A stretch of DNA of 41,627 nt from a virus. The number at the start of each line of letters is the position of its first letter. The first letter of the stretch is position 1. Positions 6,527-12,392 of the stretch are shown here, one piece after another. The position numbers were made by a program, and so were the translations under genes. The notes beneath the pieces were generated by a model. That model ran no database searches. It was not told the origin of the DNA and saw only the letters and a list, made by a program, of their open reading frames with translations. Location of the stretch: the IMG/VR virus record IMGVR_UViG_3300035701_000090, positions 1 to 41,627 of that record. One strand, written 5' to 3'.

Positions 6527-7428
6527 TGATCCCTTCTGATGCTCTTTTAATTCCTGGGAAGGACATAGAAAACCAACCCTGGTTTCAACAATTGGTCGAT
6601 GACTGCCAAACGATAATAATCGAGACTCAATTCACGGCGCGGTGGGCGCTCATCGAGGGCTGGCACGCTGTTGGTTCAAGGATTGCAAACGAACCTCATC
6701 TCAAAAAGCAGGGGGGCTCGAACCTTCTACAAACTTTGAAACGCGTTTCAAAGTTCTTAAATACAGGTGAACGCACATTATATAAGGCCGTCCAGTTCGC
6801 CCGGCAATACCCGGACCTCTCAATGCTGCCCGAGGGGAAGAACGTAACTTGGCGATATGTCTGCAATGAACTTTTGCCAGAAACGAAAAAACAATATGAG
6901 CTGCCTGCAGGGAAGTACCGCGTCATTTACGCCGACCCACCTTGGAAGTATTCAAGTTCTGGGCTAGATCAGTACGGCCCTGCGGAACGGCACTATGATT
7001 CTCTTAGCATCAAAGAACTCTGTGGTTATCAAGACAAGAACGGTAAGAAAATATCAGAACTTGCGGGTGAAGATGCTGTCTTATTTCTTTGGGTTACATC
7101 TGGCATATTAGCCGAGTGTTGGCCCGTAATTGACGCTTGGGGTTTCAACTACAAATCCTCATTCATTTGGGACAAGATCAAGCATAACTACGGACATTAC
7201 AATTCCGTGAGGCATGAACTTCTTTTGATATGTACCCGAGGTTCTTGCTTGCCGGATGAACCTAAACTTTTTGATTCGGTAGTCGAGTTTGAAAGATCAG
7301 AAGAACACAGCGAGAAGCCCGGTATATTCCGCGAAATGATAGACGTTCTTTACCCGATTGGCAGGCGCATTGAACTCTTCGCGCGTTCAAAAACAAAAGG
7401 ATGGGAGACTTTTGGAGACGAGTTATAA
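6526..7428 (+). CDS. MT-A70 family adenine N6-methyltransferase
   Basis: An S-adenosylmethionine-dependent DNA adenine methylase. The catalytic DPPW is at residues 137-140 (YADPPWKY). Downstream FLWVTSGILAECW and a GFNYKSSFIWDK segment match the MT-A70 fold. The first ~125 residues form a separate helical domain, probably for target DNA binding. The start is ATG 6526, in a TGATG overlap with the upstream gene. The 3' end overlaps the next gene, which may encode a nuclease. The gene looks richer in A/T than its neighbours, suggesting later acquisition. The likely role is protection of phage DNA from host restriction, or regulation. The recognition sequence is unknown. Confidence 0.9.
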   Translation: MIPSDALLIPGKDIENQPWFQQLVDDCQTIIIETQFTARWALIEGWHAVGSRIANEPHLKKQGGSNLLQTLKRVSKFLNTGERTLYKAVQFARQYPDLSMLPEGKNVTWRYVCNELLPETKKQYELPAGKYRVIYADPPWKYSSSGLDQYGPAERHYDSLSIKELCGYQDKNGKKISELAGEDAVLFLWVTSGILAECWPVIDAWGFNYKSSFIWDKIKHNYGHYNSVRHELLLICTRGSCLPDEPKLFDSVVEFERSEEHSEKPGIFREMIDVLYPIGRRIELFARSKTKGWETFGDEL

Positions 7429-7885
7429 AGAGGGATATTACAAACAAAAATTGGCCGCTGGTATTGAGTATCAAGACTTTGTTTGTCTTCACCTTCATAG
7501 TCTCGGAATAGTTCTACAAAATATGCAGAGCCAAAAGTATCAACTTAAGAAAGAGAACCTTCTTGGCCTCGAGATAAAGTTTGATGATCGTTTCCAAAAG
7601 ACGGGAAATCTATACATTGAAATATCTGAGAAGGCAGACCCAATAAATAAATGTTTTGTTCCATCGGGCATTTATAGGGATGATGGGAACTGGCTTTATG
7701 GCATAGGTGATCGCCGGGAATTTTTTATATTCGGGAAATCATTTCTGAGACAAATTGACTCTGCAATTGACAAGCGCAATTGGCCAGGCGTTGAAAGAAA
7801 ACAAATCCATACATCCAAAGGTTTTGTCATACCAGGACAGCAAGCCATCAAATGGTGTCTGCGCCATATCATCTGGGAGACGTAA
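7412..7885 (+). CDS. Possible PD-(D/E)XK-type nuclease overlapping the methylase
   Basis: A 158-residue protein if started at TTG 7412, which has GGGAG a few bases upstream. It has a LGLEIKFDD segment and then NLYIEISEKAD about 12 residues on, an arrangement resembling the acidic/Lys active site of restriction-endonuclease-like folds. A GWLYG/EFFIFGK-type beta region follows. I do not recognise an exact family, so the function is inferred. It overlaps the methylase gene by 17 bases and shares its A/T-rich character, so the pair may have been acquired together. A frame open from TTG 7358 gives a longer but less likely start. Confidence 0.6.
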   Translation: METSYKEGYYKQKLAAGIEYQDFVCLHLHSLGIVLQNMQSQKYQLKKENLLGLEIKFDDRFQKTGNLYIEISEKADPINKCFVPSGIYRDDGNWLYGIGDRREFFIFGKSFLRQIDSAIDKRNWPGVERKQIHTSKGFVIPGQQAIKWCLRHIIWET

Positions 7886-8757
7886 TGGCAAGCAAGCGCA
7901 TGGTCTCAAGGCGGTCGGCAATCTCGAAGAAGATCGCCCGTATATCGTGGCAGGCCGATGCCCTGTATCATCGGACCCTCGCCTTCCTCGATGATGCTGG
8001 TCGCATAACCGCTGATCCTGAGGACTACCGGGCACAGGTGATACCGAAAGGAAAGTACGGCAAGGCCGTCCCGCTTACAAGAATCGAGTCGATTATCCAG
8101 GAACTTTATCAGGCCGGTCTTATCGGTCTGTGCGAATGCCCGGGTGGCCGGTGCATGGAATACAAGGACTTCGGGAAGTTCAATATCATCAGGTCTGACA
8201 GAGAGAAACAAGTCGAGTGTAAGGAGCCTGTGGGATTTCACTGGATGTCATGGAATGACAAGACATGCGAGAGCGCGCCTATCTTAACTGAAGTTAACTT
8301 AACTAAACCTAACTTAACTGCGCAGGGCGCAGAAGGGTATTCACCCGAATTTGAATCCTTCTGGAAACTCTACCCACGGAAGATCGAGAAGCCCAAGGCT
8401 TTTAAATGTTGGCAGGCGCGGCTGAAGGAAGGCGAGAAACCGACCCGCCTCAAGGTTTGTGCGGATAACTATGCTGGCACTTGTATCGCGCTTAAAACTG
8501 AGCCGCAGTTTATCAAGCACCCGGCTACATTCCTTGGCCGTGATAGACCTTATGAGGATTACAGAGTCAGCGTGCCAGTTGAAATCGAAGAACCCGTCAA
8601 GACCGACATCAACGGCAACCCGTTAGTCCACATAGATCATGCAGACGGAACAGGCGAATGGATCACCGGCAAAGAATTCGACGAGCTCCGCGGTGCAGGG
8701 AAAGTCATTTACAAGGACGGAAAATGGATGCGAGTAGAGGGGGAATTATGCCAGTAG
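7885..8757 (+). CDS. Replication initiation / organiser protein
   Basis: A 290-residue protein in the pattern of phage replisome-organiser proteins. The N-terminal ~110 residues are winged-helix-like (WQADALYHRTLAFLDDAGRI, then VPLTRIESIIQELYQAGLIG). A low-complexity linker follows, then a C-terminal FWKLYPRKIEKPKAFKCW motif with KHPATFLGRDRPYEDY, found in many phage initiators. ATG 7885 follows GGGAGA and the upstream stop. The linker DNA contains TTAACT repeats (8284-8319), a candidate origin, as in phages where the initiator binds within its own gene. No phage helicase or polymerase is seen, so it probably recruits the host replisome. Confidence 0.75.
   Translation: MASKRMVSRRSAISKKIARISWQADALYHRTLAFLDDAGRITADPEDYRAQVIPKGKYGKAVPLTRIESIIQELYQAGLIGLCECPGGRCMEYKDFGKFNIIRSDREKQVECKEPVGFHWMSWNDKTCESAPILTEVNLTKPNLTAQGAEGYSPEFESFWKLYPRKIEKPKAFKCWQARLKEGEKPTRLKVCADNYAGTCIALKTEPQFIKHPATFLGRDRPYEDYRVSVPVEIEEPVKTDINGNPLVHIDHADGTGEWITGKEFDELRGAGKVIYKDGKWMRVEGELCQ
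8284..8319. repeat. TTAACT repeat cluster, candidate replication origin
   Basis: TTAACT occurs at 8284, 8294, 8299 and 8314, with CTAACT at 8309, so all copies fall on a 5-base register. The cluster is A/T-rich in a G/C-richer gene and encodes only a low-complexity linker between two protein domains. Iterons inside the initiator gene mark the origin in lambda-type and several Gram-positive phages. The period does not match the helix repeat exactly, and no separate DnaA box was identified. Confidence 0.5.
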
Positions 8758-9239
8758 CAGCAGTCACAGCCGACATAATCCTGCTACCCATTCTCATAGC
8801 GGCCATAGCCGTAACGTTTGCGATAATCGCTTATCTCGACCTCGTGGACGAGAGGAAGAAGCAGAGGAGAGCCGAGGAAGGAATGCAGTTGTATGCCGGG
8901 CTTTTCTTGCGGCTAACTGCACAGCTAATGCGAGAGGACGGTTACGAAATCGAGGTTGCCGAGGACGGGAAAGTGACTCTGATCCAAATGGGCGAAGCCC
9001 CCGGCAAGACCGGGGCAGCGAAAGGAAGTGTTTATCCGTGGAAAGCACCACAAAAAACAGGGCAAATGCCCGACGATAAGAAGGGCGAGATACCGGCTGA
9101 CCCTTTGCACAGCGACAGCGGTGATACTCGCCCTTCCGATAGTCTATCAGGGATGTCAGGTTCCGAGGCAAAAAAAGGAGGTAAAACCTCAGGTGAAGGC
9201 GGCGATCCATGTCCAGTTAGAACAGACAGCGACCGTTGA
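8748..9239 (+). CDS. Small membrane-anchored protein
   Basis: A strong AGGGGGAATT precedes ATG 8748. The N-terminus is one clear membrane helix (ILLPILIAAIAVTFAIIAYL), followed by charged DERKKQRRAEEG and a soluble helical part to about residue 80. The C-terminal ~70 residues are disordered and hydrophilic and overlap the start of the transglycosylase gene in another frame by 212 bases. It could be a spanin-like or regulatory membrane protein; no family was recognised. Confidence 0.6.
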   Translation: MPVAAVTADIILLPILIAAIAVTFAIIAYLDLVDERKKQRRAEEGMQLYAGLFLRLTAQLMREDGYEIEVAEDGKVTLIQMGEAPGKTGAAKGSVYPWKAPQKTGQMPDDKKGEIPADPLHSDSGDTRPSDSLSGMSGSEAKKGGKTSGEGGDPCPVRTDSDR

Positions 9240-9714
9240 GCGCGACCCTATGCTCAAGCTGAGTGACGAGATTCACGACTGGTACGCGCAGAACGCAATC
9301 GAGCTGGAGAAGAAGTGGCAAGCAGAGTTAACGAGGAAGCGTTTGATCTGGAAGATCGACACCTGGTTGAGGCAAAGAGGTAGTCCGATGGTCGGTTGCG
9401 GCGAATACTACGTCCAGGGTCAGGAGCGTACGGGGATTCCCGCTACCCTTTCTGTCGGTATTGCAGAGGCCGAAAGCTCAAGCGGTATGGCGTGCTTTGC
9501 CCCACACAACGCTTTCGGGATGCTTGCCTACCCTGGCGGCTGGGGTTCGTGGGAGGAGGCGATAGCCGCAAACTTCGACTGGCTTGTTCGGTACTACGGG
9601 ATTCCGCAGAGTATGTCGGCTTGCCCAGGATATTGCGAGGGTGATGGGACGATGGGGACGGTGGATGCGGTGATGCGAATGATTAACAGTCTGGATGCGA
9701 GCGGGGTTGATTGA
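9028..9714 (+). CDS. Membrane-anchored lysozyme-like lytic transglycosylase
   Basis: The C-terminal ~120 residues match the lysozyme-like/SLT fold: TGIPATLSVGIAEAESSSG with candidate catalytic Glu in AEAES, then CFAPHNAFGML and GGWGSWEEAI. A basic N-terminus (RGKHHKKQGK) precedes a hydrophobic segment (LTLCTATAVILALPIVYQGC), so the enzyme would be anchored with its domain outside. GTG 9028 has AAGGAAG close upstream. A shorter product from ATG 9250 would lose the anchor. Its place in the early/middle region, not the lysis cassette, suggests local peptidoglycan opening or remodelling. Four extra cysteines in the domain could form disulfides. Confidence 0.65.
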   Translation: MFIRGKHHKKQGKCPTIRRARYRLTLCTATAVILALPIVYQGCQVPRQKKEVKPQVKAAIHVQLEQTATVERDPMLKLSDEIHDWYAQNAIELEKKWQAELTRKRLIWKIDTWLRQRGSPMVGCGEYYVQGQERTGIPATLSVGIAEAESSSGMACFAPHNAFGMLAYPGGWGSWEEAIAANFDWLVRYYGIPQSMSACPGYCEGDGTMGTVDAVMRMINSLDASGVD

Positions 9715-9911
9715 TGAACGATTTACTCAACCAAAAGACCAATCTTGACACACTTTGCGGCAAGTGCGGAAAGACACTCTCCAGCGGGTCAATCTATTAT
9801 TTCGGCGAAGACATGGCGCGGAGACTCGGCACGCCAACGGGGATTATCTGTCCACGATGTCTGGGATTGTGGGCGAAAGAAGAAATGGATAAATACAAGT
9901 CGGGGCCGTGA
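9714..9911 (+). CDS. Zinc-ribbon small protein
   Basis: A 65-residue protein with two CxxC knuckles (LCGKCGK and IICPRCLG), a classic zinc ribbon. ATG 9714 overlaps the transglycosylase stop (TGATG). It is the first of the long series of small Cys-rich genes. Confidence 0.7.
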   Translation: MNDLLNQKTNLDTLCGKCGKTLSSGSIYYFGEDMARRLGTPTGIICPRCLGLWAKEEMDKYKSGP

Positions 9912-9925
9912 ATAAGGGGGTTAAG

Positions 9926-10120
9926 ATGGAAGGCAAGAGTGGTGGTCTAGGGTTCGCAAGTGTTTTGTTTATCGTGTTTTTGGTCTTGAAACTGACTCAT
10001 GTGATTGCTTGGTCCTGGCTATGGGTGACAAGCCCGCTATGGCTTGGCTTCGGGGTTGCTATTTTTGTAATAGCAATCGTGGTTTTGATAGGACTTATCG
10101 CCACAAGAGACAAGAAGTGA
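9926..10120 (+). CDS. Two-helix small membrane protein, 'transmembrane Fragile-X-F'-like
   Basis: A 64-residue protein with two membrane helices (ASVLFIVFLVLKLTHVIAW and FGVAIFVIAIVVLIGLIA) and a short WSWLWVTSPLW turn, ending RDKK. The pattern of LKLTxVIxWSWxWVxSPLW matches small phage proteins annotated as transmembrane Fragile-X-F. AAGGGGG precedes ATG 9926. The function of the family is unknown. Confidence 0.7.
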   Translation: MEGKSGGLGFASVLFIVFLVLKLTHVIAWSWLWVTSPLWLGFGVAIFVIAIVVLIGLIATRDKK

Positions 10121-10155
10121 CACCGCCCTACAACCCGAACCCGCAGGAGGACTGA

Positions 10156-10368
10156 ATGATGAATGACTGCGATGATTGCGCCGCGTTTGAGGGCGAGATT
10201 AGCGACCTGAACGCCCGTATAGCTGATCTCGAAGATGATCTGAATGTTTACCGCGCACAATACGAAAAGCTATCAGAGGCTGTTGGCGAAATCGCTTGCC
10301 CGATAAGTGAGGCGATAAGTTGTTTAGCGCAAGCAGATAAGGCGGCTGATAGGGCTCGGGGGATATAA
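10156..10368 (+). CDS. Coiled-coil small protein
   Basis: A 70-residue acidic protein preceded by a perfect AGGAGG. It opens with two cysteines (CDDC) and continues as a heptad-rich helix (ISDLNARIADLEDDLNVY). It is probably a dimerising coiled coil. No enzymatic motif is present. Confidence 0.65.
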   Translation: MMNDCDDCAAFEGEISDLNARIADLEDDLNVYRAQYEKLSEAVGEIACPISEAISCLAQADKAADRARGI

Positions 10369-10369
10369 G

Positions 10370-10540
10370 GTGAAACGCCAAGTCTGCTGTAGCGAATGTG
10401 GGCGACCCGTAGAGGTCCGCACCTACACCGGCCTTGAGCGCATCCTGTGCCCTGGTTGTAAGAAGATTGAGGAGGAGAAGTTGGAGCGGGTGGACTGCCG
10501 GGAGTGTAGGACGAGGGAGTGCGAGAGAGATGCAAGGTAA
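10370..10540 (+). CDS. Zinc-finger small protein
   Basis: A 56-residue protein starting at GTG 10370. It has CxxC knuckles at CSECGR, CPGCK and CRECRTREC, three potential zinc half-sites. The A/G-rich stretch before the GTG serves as ribosome site. The 3' end overlaps the next gene by 11 bases. Confidence 0.6.
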   Translation: MKRQVCCSECGRPVEVRTYTGLERILCPGCKKIEEEKLERVDCRECRTRECERDAR

Positions 10541-10655
10541 GTGTGACGGTTGTGGCCGAATCGGAACCGTCGTTTATATACCGATGGAAGGAATATATTG
10601 CCCGCTTTGCGAGGCGATTATACTAGTCGAGGGTGTGAGAAGTGAGGCCGGATAA
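10530..10655 (+). CDS. 41-residue zinc-ribbon protein
   Basis: A minimal zinc ribbon: CDGCGRIG, a short beta hairpin with a Tyr-Ile-Pro turn, then CPLCEA. GAGAGAG precedes ATG 10530. The 99 bases after it (10656-10754) contain only a 29-codon GTG frame and no convincing gene. Confidence 0.6.
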   Translation: MQGKCDGCGRIGTVVYIPMEGIYCPLCEAIILVEGVRSEAG

Positions 10656-10754
10656 GAGCCGAGGGAAGCGAGGCGTGGGACTAACAAAGGGTCCGGTGAG
10701 GGTGGCACTATCACAGTTAGTGGGTAGGCTCGATGTCCGGCGAAAGGGGGAGGG

Positions 10755-10955
10755 GTGGAGATAGAGAGTGGTGAGTTTGAGGGGACTTGCGAAGACTGCA
10801 AGAAGCCTGTCCCCAATCTCTCTGCGGTTTATATCGGTGACAAGGAATCGTGGCTCTGCTTCACCTGCCTCATCCTCCTCCGCGACCTAGCCCACGAAGC
10901 GACCTGCGAAAAAGACGTGACCGGCAAGTGCGAGTGTTGGGAGGGGGAGCGATGA
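10755..10955 (+). CDS. Zinc-ribbon protein with a KCECxEGER tail
   Basis: A 66-residue protein from GTG 10755, with AAAGGGGGAGG upstream. CEDCKK and CFTC form a zinc ribbon. The end, GKCECWEGER, is nearly identical to the 13-residue micro-ORFs at 11752 and 12136, and the DNA of the tail is shared as well. Its stop overlaps the next ATG. Confidence 0.6.
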   Translation: MEIESGEFEGTCEDCKKPVPNLSAVYIGDKESWLCFTCLILLRDLAHEATCEKDVTGKCECWEGER

Positions 10956-11266
10956 GCGAAAGATGTACTGATGGTGCAGACGATCTTCGGGACAGAGAAG
11001 AAGATGCTGCGCTCGAAGAAGCATCGCGGAGGCAAAGAGCGAAGGCGAAAGGGGGAGAGATGAGCGAGTGTCCGATAAAAGACGGCTGCAAGTTTTTGGA
11101 TGAGTGGTACTGTCCGTTCAAGACGGAGTTCAACTGCCCCGACCCCTGCTCCTACGCCCCCATCCTCAAACTCCTGGCAGAGGCGAGGGAAGTGGGGGAT
11201 ATTAAGTCAAACCAAAGAGCTTTCCCTGATGACCGGTGGGATATTTCATTCTGGATAAGGAGGTAG
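10952..11266 (+). CDS. Cys-rich protein with TraR/DksA-like N-terminal helix, or shorter from ATG 11060
   Basis: ATG 10952 (ATGA overlap) gives 104 residues. The first 35 (DGADDLRDREEDAALEEA region) resemble the helical N-terminus of TraR/DksA proteins, but the matching C4 zinc module is absent. A second start at ATG 11060 has an excellent AAAGGGGGAGAG and gives a 69-residue Cys-rich protein (CPIKDGC, WYCPF, NCPDPC). The tail PILKLLAEAREVG ... SFWIRR is a paralogue of the tail of 12174-12392, with 39 and 19 bases of near-identical DNA. Confidence 0.55.
   Translation: MSERCTDGADDLRDREEDAALEEASRRQRAKAKGGEMSECPIKDGCKFLDEWYCPFKTEFNCPDPCSYAPILKLLAEAREVGDIKSNQRAFPDDRWDISFWIRR
11161..11199 (+). repeat. 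39-base block, first copy (second at 12287-12325)
   Basis: This block encodes ILKLLAEA(R/K)EVG and recurs at 12287-12325 with one internal mismatch and one at the last base. A companion 19-base identical block lies at 11244-11262 and 12370-12388 (TTTCATTCTGGATAAGGAG). Genes between and around the blocks differ, so segments have been exchanged between neighbouring genes. Confidence 0.85.
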
Positions 11267-11269
11267 GGG

Positions 11270-11467
11270 ATGACTCTAGTCAAAACCATGAAATCGGATA
11301 TCACTCATGCCGACTTTCCCGACTTTCCCGGCTTATTGTTACCACTTTGCGGTCAGAGTTTCAGAATAGACGATTGGATATTGGTTAAAGAATGGACTGA
11401 TGAAGAACCCATCTGCAAAAAATGTCTCGCCATTCTGGAGAAGCGGGGGAGGGTGGAGAATGGATAA
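11270..11467 (+). CDS. Small protein ending CKKCLAILEKRGRVENG
   Basis: A 65-residue protein with AAGGAGG upstream of ATG 11270. The C-terminal CxxC (ICKKCLAILEKRGRVE) is almost identical to the end of the 13122-13331 product, while the N-terminal halves are only broadly similar. It probably binds zinc through C27 and the CKKC pair. The function is unknown. Confidence 0.6.
   Translation: MTLVKTMKSDITHADFPDFPGLLLPLCGQSFRIDDWILVKEWTDEEPICKKCLAILEKRGRVENG
11426..11457 (+). repeat. 32-base block, first copy (second at 13296-13327)
   Basis: The block encodes CLAILEK(R/Q)GRVE and recurs at 13296-13327 with one mismatch. The two copies are 1.9 kb apart at the 3' ends of otherwise diverged genes. 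Confidence 0.85.
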
Positions 11468-11759
11468 GTGCGAAGGATGCCCGATAGTGTTTGGAACCGA
11501 GCTGGTAGAAATAAAGGGATATGGGCATTGTGGCCGTTCGTTAAAGGGCGGAGCCTATCCCTGCCACCTCACCGCCGATCACCAACGCTTCATCTCGGCC
11601 ATGCTGCGGGGCGTGTTCGATTGCGGGCATTGTTGGCATGGGACTGTCGAGGGCAAGAACAAAACGGTTTATTGCGTCCTGGCGGGGGATGGGAATCATA
11701 TCCCCATTGGTTGTTTTTGTGACAGGTGGCAAGAACGCAAGGGGGAGGAAGATGGCTAA
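11460..11759 (+). CDS. Cys-rich protein with CHLT...FDCGHC and WQERKGEEDG tail
   Basis: A 99-residue protein with several candidate zinc ligands: CEGCP, HCGR, a PCHLT segment, GVFDCGHCWHG and CFCDRW. It ends in WQERKGEEDG. Paralogous to 11790-12143: the 36 bases encoding AMLRGVFDCGHC are identical (11598-11633 and 11979-12014) and the tail DNA is shared. GGTGGAG precedes ATG 11460, which overlaps the upstream gene. Confidence 0.65.
   Translation: MDKCEGCPIVFGTELVEIKGYGHCGRSLKGGAYPCHLTADHQRFISAMLRGVFDCGHCWHGTVEGKNKTVYCVLAGDGNHIPIGCFCDRWQERKGEEDG
11598..11633 (+). repeat. 36-base identical block, first copy (second at 11979-12014)
   Basis: An exact 36-base duplicate coding for AMLRGVFDCGHC in two neighbouring genes whose flanking sequences are clearly diverged. 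This points to recent exchange or strong constraint. Confidence 0.9.
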
Positions 11760-11785
11760 GAGCAAGTGCGATTGTTTTGAGGGGG
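11727..11785 (+). repeat. 59-base block, first copy (second at 12111-12169; partial third at 13625-13652)
   Basis: The block spans the end of one gene (WQERKGEEDG), a GGGGGAGGAAG ribosome site and the start of a 13-codon micro-ORF. The copy at 12111-12169 differs at one base. A 28-base third copy with one mismatch, at 13625-13652, launches a different gene. It acts like a movable stop/ribosome-site/start joint. Confidence 0.9.
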
Positions 11786-11793
11786 GAAGATGA
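11752..11793 (+). CDS. 13-residue micro-ORF, MAKSKCDC type
   Basis: ATG follows GGGGGAGGAAG, and the TGA overlaps the ATG of the next gene. The peptide MAKSKCDCFEGGR matches the tail of the 10755-10955 protein (KCECWEGER). It may be a coupling leader or the remnant of a zinc-ribbon gene after internal deletion. The close second copy at 12136 argues that it is kept or copied as a unit. Confidence 0.35.
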   Translation: MAKSKCDCFEGGR

Positions 11794-12143
11794 ACGAACA
11801 GGATGAGATCGACGCGATATCAGACTTGGCGAAGAATGTCATGAGGGCAGAACGGGAAGGGAAAATCGGTAAATGCCGAGGGTGCTTCGCAGAATCTTGG
11901 ATAACCTGCTTTGCAGAAGCGTTGGGAGTTGACCAAAAAGACTGCCACCTAACCCCCGATACCAAACGCTTCATCGGTGCCATGCTGCGGGGCGTGTTCG
12001 ATTGCGGGCATTGTAAGTTTGAGTCAGAAGGTGGCAGTTACTTTGATGGTTGCGAGTTCAGATATACAAGTGCTTCCATGATCGAGAAGAAAGATTGGTT
12101 CTGCCCAGAGTGGCAAGAACGCAAGGGGGAGGAAGATGGCTAA
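11790..12143 (+). CDS. Cys-rich protein paralogous to 11460-11759
   Basis: A 117-residue protein. A new helical N-terminus of ~27 residues (EIDAISDLAKNVMRAEREGK) is followed by CRGC, DCHLTPDTKRFI, GVFDCGHC and a WQERKGEEDG end. A good GGGGGGAAG precedes ATG 11790. The shared blocks are in the middle and at the end; the rest has diverged. Confidence 0.65.
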   Translation: MNEQDEIDAISDLAKNVMRAEREGKIGKCRGCFAESWITCFAEALGVDQKDCHLTPDTKRFIGAMLRGVFDCGHCKFESEGGSYFDGCEFRYTSASMIEKKDWFCPEWQERKGEEDG

Positions 12144-12177
12144 GAGCAAGTGCGAGTGTTTTGAGGGGGAGAGATGA
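12136..12177 (+). CDS. 13-residue micro-ORF, MAKSKCEC type (second copy)
   Basis: Same architecture as 11752-11793: strong ribosome site, MAKSKCECFEGER, TGA overlapping the next ATG at 12174. Its last 32 bases resemble 10924-10955 with three mismatches. Confidence 0.35.
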   Translation: MAKSKCECFEGER

Positions 12178-12392
12178 AACCTGAATGTGACTATTGCGGA
12201 AGTGAGGAAAAAGTCTTTCTACTTAGTGGGTATTCTTTCGAGTATTGCCCCAAATGTGACAAGGCAAAAATAGAGGCAATGCGACCCATCCTCAAACTCC
12301 TGGCAGAGGCGAAGGAAGTGGGGGGACTCTTTGTTTCGCGTTATGGAGGAGAAACGGGCAAAGATTGGGTTTCATTCTGGATAAGGAGCTAA
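12174..12392 (+). CDS. Zinc-ribbon protein with ILKLLAEAKEVG...SFWIRS tail
   Basis: A 72-residue protein. CDYCGS and CPKCDK form a zinc ribbon at the N-terminus. The C-terminal half is a paralogue of the 10952-11266 product. GAGGGGGAGAG precedes ATG 12174. Its stop overlaps the first possible ATG of the HNH gene (12392). Confidence 0.65.
   Translation: MKPECDYCGSEEKVFLLSGYSFEYCPKCDKAKIEAMRPILKLLAEAKEVGGLFVSRYGGETGKDWVSFWIRS

Noticed and set aside
10674-10763. 29-codon GTG frame in the gap before the 10755 gene
   Set aside because: Very short, with no ribosome site or conserved motif; the gap is better treated as untranslated.
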